Source: Paraburkholderia madseniana (lineage in GTDB: Bacteria; Pseudomonadota; Gammaproteobacteria; Burkholderiales; Burkholderiaceae). From it: a stretch of DNA of 64,000 nucleotides. Below are positions 33,911-41,576 of the stretch, piece after piece (the stretch's first letter is position 1; each line of letters opens with the position of its first letter). The stretch lies in assembly GCF_009690905.1 (NCBI RefSeq), contig NZ_VOSW01000026.1:33726-97725 (forward strand), in the 5' to 3' direction. Position numbers and translations under genes: made by a program. The notes beneath the pieces were generated by a model. That model was not told the origin of the DNA and did not search any database. It worked only from the letters and a program-made list of their open reading frames with translations.

Positions 33911-34135
33911 CTAGCTGCCGGCGGATTTTCTCTTCTTCGCTTCGAGCCGGCGCGTTAGGTCTGTGAGCAGCCACTTCGCCACGACTTCAGGTCCGTTCAT
34001 CCCGCAGTCGGCAAACTTGATTTCGTTCTCGTAGTAGACGATGACCGTATCGCTCATAACGCGATACCGGCCGCGATAGCGCGACCCGTTCAGTTCGATT
34101 TCAATTTCTCTGGTCGTTTCATCGTTGTCGGCCAT
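33911..34135 (-). CDS. hypothetical protein, 74 residues
   Basis: Starts at ATG 34135; the ribosome binding site is weak. The sequence forms a likely small beta sheet, REIEIELNGSRYRGRYRVMS and TVIVYYENEIKFADCG, then a helix WLLTDLTRRLEAKKRK. Similar uncharacterised proteins occur in Burkholderia, in my recollection. Convergent with the CHAD gene. Confidence 0.6.
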   Translation of the reverse strand: MADNDETTREIEIELNGSRYRGRYRVMSDTVIVYYENEIKFADCGMNGPEVVAKWLLTDLTRRLEAKKRKSAGS

Positions 34136-34301
34136 CAATCACTGCTCTGCGGTATCTCTGATTTAACAAAAGGTACCGAACCGGATTGTCTTCGTCAACG
34201 ACAGGCAAACCCGGGGATGCCGAGACCCTGAGCGGCCTTCCCGGTATACGCCATCGACGCCGGGTACCCTGAGGCGATTTGATGAGCATTGTGGCGGCCG
34301 C

Positions 34302-34499
34302 CTAGTGTAGGTCTCGCGAAACACCGCGCAGATTTTCACGAACGCGTTTGGTGACCAGGACCGTCAGGTAGTCCAGGATTCGCGCGCCGTCGCTGTATTC
34401 GGCCCATGTGTCTGCATACATCTTCGAAACAGTCTCAGTGGACGTATTGGTGTCAGAGGCGATTGTCTTGACGACATGTTCAAAGTTGGGTGGGGCCAT
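34302..34499 (-). CDS. DUF3562 family protein
   Basis: 65 residues from ATG 34499 with AGGAG upstream. The reading EHVVKTIASDTNTSTETVSK, MYADTWAEYSDGARILDYLT, VLVTKRVRENLRG matches the DUF3562 pattern found almost only in Burkholderiales. The function is unknown; the sequence suggests a three-helix protein. Confidence 0.78.
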   Translation of the reverse strand: MAPPNFEHVVKTIASDTNTSTETVSKMYADTWAEYSDGARILDYLTVLVTKRVRENLRGVSRDLH

Positions 34500-34765
34500 A
34501 GTGTGCTCCTGGATTTTGAAGAGAGGGGCGCGCGCGGAAAGGCGATTAGACGATGTTGCCGCTCCGCATGCAAATTGAATCGACCTATCGTTGAGGGAGG
34601 GTCAGTTGTCGTCGTTTTGTCTGTACATATTCTTTCGTAGGCCTGACCAGTGGTGTGCTTACTCCACAATTCCGTACAGGTCTCTGGCGCCCCGTCAAAT
34701 GCACGCGTCGAGCGCGCAATACACAAATCCAATCGTTTCAGGGGCTTGCGCCGCTTGCTCGCGAA

Positions 34766-34800
34766 TTATCTACAGCCTTGCAAACAGATTGTGTGGACAA
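34766..34800. repeat. paired inverted DnaA-box-like sites, copy 2
   Basis: TTATCTACA (34766-34774) and TGTGGACAA (34792-34800), starts 26 bases apart, repeat the arrangement at 12394-12428, and the bases between (CAG, TTGC, AACAGATT) are also largely shared. Each site has one change from the DnaA consensus in this copy. It lies immediately upstream of the promoter of the 149-residue gene at 34899. Confidence 0.5.
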
Positions 34801-34838
34801 CTTGCGGGTCATATCCGTAGGTGGCGTCGCCAATGCAA

Positions 34839-34867
34839 TCGAGAACCGCTCAAAAACTGTATATACT
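34839..34867 (+). promoter_or_regulatory. sigma70-like promoter of the 34899 gene
   Basis: TCGAGA (34839-34844) and TATACT (34862-34867) are 17 bases apart, about 30 bases before the start codon. The sequence around the -10 box (CTGTATATACTGTTTATAT) is AT-rich and resembles half of a LexA box but lacks the ACAG partner. Confidence 0.5.
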
Positions 34868-34898
34868 GTTTATATCGTTTGTCAACTTGGGGATGGTC

Positions 34899-35348
34899 AT
34901 GACCGAAGCCAGCATCAGGAAGCCGACCAAGAAAGCCTTTCACTTCCCGAAGAACGCAAACGGCCATGCGAAAGCCTCCGACAAGCAGGCAAATAGGGCA
35001 AATGCACCGGCCACCGAAGCCGTAGAGGCGAAACCGGTTTCGACCAGGGTTCCAAAACAGACGCGCGCCGCAACCGCTGGAGCAGCTTCAGCCGCTCCAG
35101 CGGTTGAAGTGAAGACAAAGCACGTGAAGAAGGAAAAGGTCGTGCGTGACAGCTTCACAATGCCGAAGTCCGACTACGAAAAAATCGCGGCGCTGAAACA
35201 GAAATGTCTTGACGCAGGCATATCGGTGAAAAAGAGCGAGCTACTGAGGGCTGGTCTTCTCCTGCTCGAATCGGTGCCCCCAAAGCGTTTGCTGGCAGCT
35301 ATTTCTGCCGTCGAAACTGTGAAGACCGGCTGGCCAGAAAAATCGTAG
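34899..35348 (+). CDS. basic protein with Ala/Pro-rich N-terminus and ribbon-helix-helix-like C-terminus
   Basis: 149 residues from ATG 34899, with GGGG six bases upstream. The first 85 residues are low-complexity, rich in Lys, Ala and Pro. The C-terminal 60 (VVRDSFTMPKSDYEKIAALK, SVKKSELLRAGLLLLESV) look like a strand-helix-helix DNA-binding module. Proteins with this C-terminus recur in Burkholderiales without a known function. A paired DnaA-box-like element and a promoter lie directly upstream, so it may be autoregulated or cell-cycle linked, by inference. Confidence 0.72.
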   Translation: MTEASIRKPTKKAFHFPKNANGHAKASDKQANRANAPATEAVEAKPVSTRVPKQTRAATAGAASAAPAVEVKTKHVKKEKVVRDSFTMPKSDYEKIAALKQKCLDAGISVKKSELLRAGLLLLESVPPKRLLAAISAVETVKTGWPEKS

Positions 35349-35578
35349 CGCTGCGGTTTCCGCACCGGACGCAACAAGCGCGCTTGCGCATTACACGCTA
35401 GCAATTTTTCGTTGCTCATGTCCGCATCGCGCGACTTGCACTGCCGCTCATTCCGGCGCAGGTGGATAGAGATTCGCATTCCTCTTGCATCTGCTTGAGC
35501 AACGCGACGTGGTCGCATGAACCAAGGCATCGCGTAGCTGAGCATTGCATCGCAGGCAAGTTTGTCCGAGGAGCGAAA

Positions 35579-36286
35579 ATGTCGGATAAGCATCTTTCCA
35601 GCAGGTTTGACCTCGACCTCAACCTGCTTTCAACCCGGTTGCTCGAAATGGGCGGCTTGGTGGAGGCGCAGATTTCCCGCGCGATGGAGGCACTGAACAC
35701 GTTCGATTTGACACTTGTTGAGCAGGTCATCGAGGGTGAACACCGGCTCAACGCGATGGAAATAGAAATCGACGAAGAAGTGAGCAACATCATCGTTCGC
35801 CGGCAACCCACCGCTCGTGACTTGCGACTCCTGATGGCCGCCTCGAAGTGCATCACCAACCTCGAGCGTACTGGTGATGAGGCACGGAAGATTGCGAAGC
35901 GGACACGCCGCATTGCCATGGAGAGCACCGCGCGACCCGTCAACATCGCTGAAATCAAGGCTTCCGGCGAAATGGCTTCGCACCTGCTTCGTAGAGCGCT
36001 GGACGCATTTGCGCGCATGGATGCAACTGCGGCTGCACAGATTGTCCGCGACGACGAAACCATCGACACCGAGTTTCGAGCCTTCGTGCTCAAGCTCGTC
36101 ACATCCATGAAGGAAGACCCTCGGACAATCCAGATTGGGCTCGACTATCTGTTTATCGCTAAAGCCATCGAGCGTATCGGCGACCATGCTACCAACATTG
36201 CCGAAGCCATCGTCTATGTTGTTCGCGGTACCGATATTCGCCACGAACACAGGAAGCAGCGCGAATCCGCGGGTCCGCGTAGTTGA
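35579..36286 (+). CDS. phoU: PhoU-type phosphate regulator, accessory copy
   Basis: 235 residues from ATG 35579 with GAGGAG upstream. It has two three-helix bundles with the PhoU metal-binding signatures EIEIDEEVSNIIVRRQPTAR / NLERTGDEARKIA and AIERIGDHATNIAEAIVYVV. PhoU represses PhoR/PhoB signalling and modulates Pst transport. No pst, phoB or phoR gene is nearby, so this is probably a second, unlinked copy. Its proximity to the CHAD gene and acylphosphatase suggests a phosphate or polyphosphate theme. Confidence 0.92.
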   Translation: MSDKHLSSRFDLDLNLLSTRLLEMGGLVEAQISRAMEALNTFDLTLVEQVIEGEHRLNAMEIEIDEEVSNIIVRRQPTARDLRLLMAASKCITNLERTGDEARKIAKRTRRIAMESTARPVNIAEIKASGEMASHLLRRALDAFARMDATAAAQIVRDDETIDTEFRAFVLKLVTSMKEDPRTIQIGLDYLFIAKAIERIGDHATNIAEAIVYVVRGTDIRHEHRKQRESAGPRS

Positions 36287-36483
36287 AGGCGAAAGCGGGC
36301 GGCCAGGTCTCGGAACGTAGGTACTGTCGCGCCGCGGTCATCTGCTCAACGCTGGCAATTGCATTCGAAGAATGCGTCCCAGGCAAAGAAAAATTGAGCC
36401 GCCGGGTCGAGGAGAGGACGTCGTTCAAAGTTGGCACGCCAGACTTGTGCACTGTGGGAATGCTATGGGCAAACCGTGAGTCC

Positions 36484-36792
36484 CTACAACGTCGGTAATC
36501 GCTCAAAGTGTTCGAAGCGGGCGAACGGTGGCGGGACCTCGGTTACCTCAAGCCTGTCGACAAGCGCGGCGGACATGCCCTCACTTAACCAGGCACACAT
36601 TTCTGCAAGCTGCTCCGGCGAACCCTGAACCATCACCTCCACCGAGCCGTCGATGCGGTTGCGGACCCAGCCAGTGACGCCCAGTGCATGGGCGCGGCGT
36701 ACACAGGCTTCCCGATAGCCAATGCCCTGCACGAGGCCGCGCACCCTCACCAGCCGCGTCTCAAGCATCCCATCTTTCTGGTCATCTTCCAT
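36484..36792 (-). CDS. acyP: acylphosphatase
   Basis: 102 residues from ATG 36792 with GGAG nine bases upstream; a GTG at 36819 would add nine residues and overlap a repeated sequence. The signature VRGLVQGIGYREACVRRA holds the phosphate-binding loop and catalytic Arg, followed by GWVRNRIDGSVEVMVQG with the catalytic Asn. Acylphosphatases hydrolyse acyl phosphates such as 1,3-bisphosphoglycerate and acetyl or carbamoyl phosphate. The protein is slightly longer than the usual 90 or so residues because of an N-terminal extension. Confidence 0.9.
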   Translation of the reverse strand: MEDDQKDGMLETRLVRVRGLVQGIGYREACVRRAHALGVTGWVRNRIDGSVEVMVQGSPEQLAEMCAWLSEGMSAALVDRLEVTEVPPPFARFEHFERLPTL

Positions 36793-36805
36793 CCGCTTGG
36801 CTCCA

Positions 36806-36978
36806 GCGTTGGTTGTCACGATGTCCTGCGCGCCGAACGGCTCCGCATGGACGCGCGTATTGCAAGTTGGGAGGCTATCGAGTCGGCGCTAGTCACCGGT
36901 TAACGGCGCCCCACCGGCCATGCATCTGCCAAAGCTCTCTTCACGACAGCAGGTTGTTTTTGCCTGAGCGAAACGGCG
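36806..36978 (+). repeat. 173-bp direct repeat, left copy
   Basis: Starts GCGTTGGTTGTCACGATGTC and ends CTGAGCGAAACGGCG. It matches 37342-37514 without indels at a constant offset of 536 bases and only a few substitutions. One frame of both copies reads HDVLRAERLRMDARIASWEA followed by IESALVTG and a stop, so it may derive from the end of a gene. It begins just upstream of the acylphosphatase start. Confidence 0.85.
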
Positions 36979-36989
36979 TAACGCGACGC

Positions 36990-37259
36990 TCAGTGAGAGA
37001 AATCTGCGGCGTTCAGCTTTATCGGCTCGTCCGAGCCTCTCAGCACCTTTCGTTCAACAGCTGCCACAATCCGCTTGTGTCCGTCCATACAAGCTTTTAG
37101 CAGGTGCGCGTCGTCTGCTCCGATGGGTGCCCAGAAGTGCTGCTCCAGTGCATCGCGAGTAATCGAACATTGCACCGCACGCCCACGGGCATGTGCGATA
37201 AAAGCGACCAGCTTTCCGTCTGCGGAAACACTGGCTTCGGCGGCGAGAGTGCTGTCCAT
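36990..37259 (-). CDS. DUF1488 family protein
   Basis: 89 residues from ATG 37259. The DUF1488 layout is visible: GKLVAFIAHARGRAVQCSIT, then DALEQHFWAP, a helix with LLKACMDGHKRIVAAVERKV, and SDEPIKLNAADF. The function is unknown; these are small cytoplasmic proteins of proteobacteria. It is exactly enclosed by the two copies of the 173-bp direct repeat. No clear ribosome binding site was found. Confidence 0.78.
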   Translation of the reverse strand: MDSTLAAEASVSADGKLVAFIAHARGRAVQCSITRDALEQHFWAPIGADDAHLLKACMDGHKRIVAAVERKVLRGSDEPIKLNAADFSH

Positions 37260-37341
37260 GGTTCACGGCTTTTTGTTTACCCAACCGCCCAGTTGCCCCT
37301 GAGGGGCTCCCGGCAGTACCAGCCTTATCATAATGGTTCCC

Positions 37342-37514
37342 GCGTTGGTTGCCACGATGTCCTGCGCGCCGAACGGCTCCGCATGGACGCGCGTATTGCG
37401 AGTTGGGGAGCTATCAAGTCGGCGCTACTCACCGGCTAACGGCGCCCCACCGGCCATGCATCCGACAAAGCTCTCTTCACGACAGCAGGTTGTTTTTGCC
37501 TGAGCGAAACGGCG
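37342..37514 (+). repeat. 173-bp direct repeat, right copy
   Basis: Second copy of 36806-36978, same orientation. The reading frame ending SALLTG is preserved despite substitutions (GAIKSALLTG versus EAIESALVTG). Confidence 0.85.
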
Positions 37515-37804
37515 CACTGTCGTGCGCGAAAACATCACACTCGCCGCGCTTGACCGATACTTCGAGATGCATGAGAAGGAGCCTGAGACCGTCTCACAGG
37601 TAGAGGCATCAACCCTGGTTTGACACAGCGAGCACCTACGAGAGTTCAGTCAAATCCGATTCGAAGCCCCACCGCGCTTATGCCTAGTGCGGCCTGCTTG
37701 TTGGCCGGCTCACGCACCTGCGCGTGGTTCGAGGGTAGGAAGAATCCTGAAACAAGGCTTGTCGGCAAGGTTCGAGAGACCCGAAAACATGTTTCTGGCT
37801 CTCC

Positions 37805-38269
37805 TTAGTCGTCTTCGTTCTTAGGTATAGGGGGATTTTTCGGAGGTATCTGATTGGACTCGCCAGGGAGTCCGGTGTCCATAGTCGGTGCGGTTGTAGA
37901 CGGCCCGAGGTCACGGAGCCGGAAGTCAGCCTCTTGCTCTGGTGTAAGTGGCCCGCCGAAGATGTCGTCAAACGGGCCGCCAGGACTATTACGCAAGAGG
38001 AAAATCGCGGCCTGAATCTCTTTTACCGCTCTCTCAAAATCTCCGCATGCCTCTAGCCGCTGGGCGTTCATGCCAGCCGTAGCCAGCAACATTCGGTCGC
38101 GGTCTCGAAGCAAATCGTAACCCCATGAGCGAAGGCGCTTCTTCGTATCGTCGAGCGCCCAGCCGCACTTGAATGCCTGGGTTTTGAATGGCTCCGGCGC
38201 ATTCTTCCAGATGCTTTCCGTCGCGCGTTCAAGTTGCTTCATCGCCTGCAGATATTGAGCAACGTCCAT
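37805..38269 (-). CDS. hypothetical protein with proline-rich tail, 154 residues
   Basis: Starts at ATG 38269 behind AAGGAG. The N-terminal two thirds are helical with several Trp residues (YLQAMKQLERATESIWKNAP, WALDDTKKRLRSWGYDLLRD, DFERAVKEIQAAIFLLRNSP). The C-terminus is a disordered tail, MDTGLPGESNQIPPKNPPIP then KNEDD. That tail is repeated, with changes, at 38520-38610. No domain recognised. Confidence 0.65.
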   Translation of the reverse strand: MDVAQYLQAMKQLERATESIWKNAPEPFKTQAFKCGWALDDTKKRLRSWGYDLLRDRDRMLLATAGMNAQRLEACGDFERAVKEIQAAIFLLRNSPGGPFDDIFGGPLTPEQEADFRLRDLGPSTTAPTMDTGLPGESNQIPPKNPPIPKNEDD

Positions 38270-38519
38270 CTGCCGCTCCTTGGTCTGTCCCGCAGCCACG
38301 AACCTCGAGGACCGCCAGTTTGCTGACGCGCTCAAGCGTAGGCGGCAGCCCCTGTCTGCGCAATCAGCGAACGGTGCCAACCCTCAAATTGGTCCCTGCG
38401 CACGCATATCCGTTGGCGCGTACACCTTTGAGAATCCGAGCAGAGAAGGGAGGAGAAACCCCACGTCGCACGGCTCGTCCGCAAATTTGAGATGCCCGGA
38501 AATTGGTTTCTGGTCCTCT

Positions 38520-38615
38520 TCAGTGGTCTTCTTTCTTCGGAATAGGAGGTGTTTTCGTCGGTATTTGATTGGACTCGCCAGGCCGTCCGGTGTTCATCGT
38601 CGGCGCGCTTTTCGC
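38520..38615 (-). pseudogene. duplicated C-terminal tail of the 37805 gene
   Basis: In the leftward frame the sequence ends APTMNTGRPGESNQIPTKTP then PIPKKEDH and stops, closely matching the tail of the 154-residue protein (APTMDTGLPGESNQIPPKNP, PIPKNEDD). Upstream of this segment the similarity ends, so only the last 30 or so codons were copied or survive. Confidence 0.6.
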
Positions 38616-38695
38616 TGGGCGCTGTGCGCGCGCAGGCGACGGAAGACGAGCAATAGCAAATTCAGTTGCAATTGAGCCAGTTGACTCAGGGGTCG

Positions 38696-39197
38696 TCCGC
38701 AGGCGGCGTGGCCGGGACCCAATCATTGACTGAAGCAAAGCCGTTTACAGCCGAAATCCGGTTTGACATCAAGAACGGTGAACCCGGGTCGCCCAATGAA
38801 TACACGAAACTGGTGTTTGCAGACGGCAACAATCGAGATGCCGCGCTTGTGCGTCGCTCAGGCAAGGTGATGAGCGAGGGCATGCTTCGCGCCGCGACGG
38901 GGGCAGGAGTGGAGATTCCACGAGGTGACATTGAGACCCGAAACCAATGGTCGAGGAACCCGCTATCTTGTCATCACTTGTGGCCCCGGCGGCATACTCT
39001 ATCTGAAAACGCAACTGCGACAGACAACCTTGCCAGGCAAACGCGGCGAGTCACCTTCTGCTTTCAACGGCCTGTGGGAAGTCAGCGGAGCGACAGAAAA
39101 ATTCAACGGGCTCCCGGATTCCGGCACACTCCGGATTGACCGGTTGTCGGAAAGCGAGCGTCAATGGATTCTGGAAGGCGAGCTGAGCGGGCCCTAG
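38696..39197 (+). pseudogene. 5'-truncated, frameshifted gene of unknown family
   Basis: One frame reads SLTEAKPFTAEIRFDIKNGE, EYTKLVFADGNNRDAALVRR and so on to about 38930. The next frame continues RPETNGRGTRYLVITCGPGG, GILYLKTQLRQTTLPGK, AFNGLWEVSG and ends ERQWILEGELSGP at 39197. No start codon or ribosome binding site precedes it. The two frames look like halves of one mostly beta protein joined by a one-base shift near 38925-38935. The antisense strand also has an open frame, so this call is tentative. Confidence 0.45.
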
Positions 39198-39291
39198 TTT
39201 GAACTCCCGATTGAGAGCGTGTGAACGCGGCCAACTTTCTCGTCAACGACTAAACCGGAAATCTCTGTCGCGATTCTTCTCGTGTTGTACA

Positions 39292-39328
39292 TAGGAATCG
39301 GCCCGCCGAAATGACGGGCCGATTCCTA
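39292..39328. terminator. 14-bp perfect hairpin
   Basis: TAGGAATCGGCCCG (39292-39305) pairs fully with CGGGCCGATTCCTA (39315-39328) around a 9-base loop. It lies about 95 bases after the broken gene on its left. No U-run follows, so termination is only one possibility. Confidence 0.5.
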
Positions 39329-39607
39329 CGAAGCACGCGCGAATCCATACCAGAAATCGACGAGAGTCGAGAGCGCACGAACAGCCCGCTGCACTGCAGG
39401 GCGCGGCGGAGCGCCAGGCATTGCGAAGGACCGCCGTGAGCGCGGCATTTTTCGGACATGACTGCGTTGCGGGAGCCTCCGTTGTCGATTTTGTCGCCTA
39501 CCTGCCGCTACAAAGGAGACGAATGAGCGACACGAGGCACGCACCTTGCTGCACTTCATTCGTGAGCGGCAGACGCTTGCATGAGATATCTTCTCCGGAG
39601 GTGAGCC

Positions 39608-39922
39608 ATGAAAAATATAACCAGGACGTTTTTCGCTTCGGCTCTCGCGATGGCACTGTCGGCAATAACATACGCACAGGCCGGCGGCAGCGCTGGCGGG
39701 GTCCCAACACCCGGCGCCGGTGCCGGTTCGATGAAGACCCCGAACGAGACCGGCTACGGTTCTCCCGACGTTACGGGCAGTGGCGTCGGCGCGGCGCGCA
39801 GTATCCCCAGGACGGAGCGTTCCAATAGGGGCAAGACCAACGGTCTGAATAAGGGTACAAATAGCGGCGCGAACAGCGACGTCAAAAGCGGACCTGGTGG
39901 CTCAAGGCAAAAGGGCCAGTAG
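39608..39922 (+). CDS. small exported Gly/Ser/Asn-rich protein
   Basis: 104 residues. The ATG follows GGAGGTGAGCC. A signal peptide (ITRTFFASALAMALSAITYA, cut after YAQA) precedes a low-complexity mature part (GGSAGGVPTPGAGAGS, NKGTNSGANSDVKSGPGG). Similar short exported proteins are frequent in Burkholderia and have no known role. No cysteines or lipobox, so a soluble periplasmic protein is likely. Confidence 0.75.
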   Translation: MKNITRTFFASALAMALSAITYAQAGGSAGGVPTPGAGAGSMKTPNETGYGSPDVTGSGVGAARSIPRTERSNRGKTNGLNKGTNSGANSDVKSGPGGSRQKGQ

Positions 39923-40512
39923 TACGCAGCTTCCTCGTCACGATGCCAGTGGTATCCCACTTGCTGACTCGGTAATCGTGTATAGGCTACGTCTTGAATT
40001 GCCACCGACGCGATAACAGCGGGTTGCACACGGCTTCGTCATCGCTTACCGCGCGGAGACATGAAATCGACAATTTTCGACTCGTGCAACTCGCGATTCG
40101 TTGCGCAATGCTGGAACTGAGGACCGGGCGAAGGGCTCGATGTCCTGCTATCAGGAGACCTCTCGACCCGTTTCCCGTCTGGCCGAACGAAGCGGGACGA
40201 GGGTTACCGGGCGGCTCTGCTGTAGGGGGCCGTAGTGATTGCGGTTCCGCCTGATTTCAGAACAAGTTCCCACGGAGCTCACTGTTCGTTGCGTCGGCAG
40301 AACAACGCAGGCGTTGTGTTGGTGAAGGGGGCACGCCGCGCGAAGGCAGGGGTTGGCGAGCATCGCGTTTGTCGAGCGCACCTGGAACGTCATATTGCTT
40401 CAACCGTCCGGCGGCCGCAGGATGCATATCGCGAGCGCTAGCTCCCGGGCGTCTTGTCCCCGGCGATTTACCATACGCGAATCGTGCAACCTGGTTCGTT
40501 CGCGCCCTCTGC
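39923..40512. other. stretch without a supported gene
   Basis: About 590 bases with only overlapping short ORFs lacking ribosome binding sites. Nothing recognised apart from the promoter that follows. Confidence 0.4.
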
Positions 40513-40540
40513 TTCACGAACGCCCCGCTTTTCCTATACT
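40513..40540 (+). promoter_or_regulatory. sigma70-like promoter of the CsbD gene
   Basis: TTCACG (40513-40518) and TATACT (40535-40540) with a 16-base spacer, about 55 bases before the CsbD start codon. Confidence 0.45.
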
Positions 40541-40595
40541 GTTTTTGTCGCAATCTGGTAACGCGACGTCGGTCGCATACTTGGAGGAAGACATC

Positions 40596-40784
40596 ATGAA
40601 CAAGGACCAGGTCAAAGGCGTTGCTCAAAAGATGAAGGGCAAGTTTAACGAGGCCATGGGCAAGGTCACGGGCAGGCCGGCCCGGGAACTGAAAGGCGAT
40701 GTTGAGCAAGCCGCGGGACAAGCCAGGAAAGACGTCGGGGACGCCAGGGAAGCGGCGAAGGACCGCACGACGCGTCACCATTAA
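40596..40784 (+). CDS. CsbD family stress protein
   Basis: 62 residues from ATG 40596 with GGAGGAAG upstream. It has the CsbD pattern: MNKDQVKGVAQKMKGKFNEA, MGKVTGRP, then LKGDVEQAAGQARKDVGDAR. These hydrophilic, probably disordered proteins are induced by general stress. It has its own promoter. Confidence 0.9.
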   Translation: MNKDQVKGVAQKMKGKFNEAMGKVTGRPARELKGDVEQAAGQARKDVGDAREAAKDRTTRHH

Positions 40785-41250
40785 CCGCATGCCTCTGGGG
40801 CCTTATCAGGCGGCCGACTCGGGAAGTTGGTCGCCGGTGCCGGCGGTGATTGGGTGCCTCATCGCGCCCGGCGCGACCCCGACCTGATTCACTTCCTGCG
40901 CGACATCGTGCAACGGCTCGGCCCCCCGCATCCCTCCGTCTCGAGCAGTTCCTTTGGCCACAGGAAGAACGCGCTGGTGACGCGTGCACTGAAATCGGCC
41001 ACCGTCATCTTGGCGGCACGCGCCTGGAGAAACTCGAAGTCCTGTAACAAATCCTGGTCCTTCGCAAGCTGGACCACCAGCGCGTCTGGCGAACCTGTCC
41101 GGGCCCAAACAGCTCAAAAGTTCGAGCATGTTCGCGAGGTGAAGCAGCAGTTCTTGTCTGTCAAATCAGTTGTCCATCGCAGCAATCTCCACTCGCTGCG
41201 TCCCTCCTGGAAATGTTCCCTTTCGGCGCAACGCCTCGCTCCGTCGCATC
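40785..41250. other. stretch without a firm gene
   Basis: About 465 bases. A leftward frame, 40889-41077, reads VQLAKDQDLLQDFEFLQARA and KMTVADFSARVTSAFFLWPK, which is protein-like, but it begins at GTG without a ribosome binding site and an upstream frame seems to belong to it. It may be a remnant of a frameshifted gene. Confidence 0.35.
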
Positions 41251-41421
41251 TCATCCCGGCGCGTCTTCGTCGACCAATGCGTCTTCGTCCTCTGACTGCA
41301 AGACCGGAGCAGCGCTGTCGGGCACTGGCGGGCCAGACGAGTTCGGGGTGTCTCCTGGTCGCTCATCTTTACCATCATCGCGGCCCGTGTCGCGTGTCTT
41401 TCTCTTTCGATGATTCGTCAT
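41251..41421 (-). CDS. hypothetical hydrophilic protein, 56 residues
   Basis: Starts at ATG 41421 behind a clear GGAGG five bases upstream. The product is charged and probably disordered: MTNHRKRKTRDTGRDDGKDE, then PNSSGPPVPDSAAPVL, ending QSEDEDALVDEDAPG. The very acidic C-terminus against a basic N-terminus is notable. No family known. It is the last gene before the right edge of the accessory region. Confidence 0.55.
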   Translation of the reverse strand: MTNHRKRKTRDTGRDDGKDERPGDTPNSSGPPVPDSAAPVLQSEDEDALVDEDAPG

Positions 41422-41576
41422 GGTTTCCTCCGTGAGGGAAGCAGCGACCCAGACGGACTGGGTGCTGCGTGTGCTGCTATCCGGCGGGCGGCGGCCGCTT
41501 CGTTTGCGCCTGTCGGGGACACAACTTTTAAATGTCAGTCACGTTTCCTTCGCTAGCAGCACGGGTAGGAGACGAG

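Larger units (their letters stand above)
10698..41576. other. accessory region (genomic-island-like), about 31 kb
   Basis: This block is bounded by two truncated genes: an autotransporter without passenger on the left and an alkylsulfatase without its N-terminal domain on the right. Coding density is low, most proteins are shorter than 160 residues, base composition is visibly less GC-rich than the flanks, and paralogous small genes recur. No integrase, transposase, tRNA gene or flanking direct repeat was found, so the mechanism is unknown. The edges are judged from loss of homology and are accurate to perhaps 30 bases. Confidence 0.65.

Noticed and set aside
34853..34878. LexA (SOS) box at CTGTATATACTGTTTATAT
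   Set aside because: The second half lacks the required ACAG; it is a direct repeat, not the CTGT-N8-ACAG dyad.
40889..41077. 62-residue leftward ORF starting at GTG
   Set aside because: Partly protein-like but lacks a start signal; upstream frame disagreement suggests a remnant at best.
10698..41576. CRISPR array or integrase in the accessory region
   Set aside because: No regularly spaced direct repeats and no recombinase or transposase motifs were seen on either strand.
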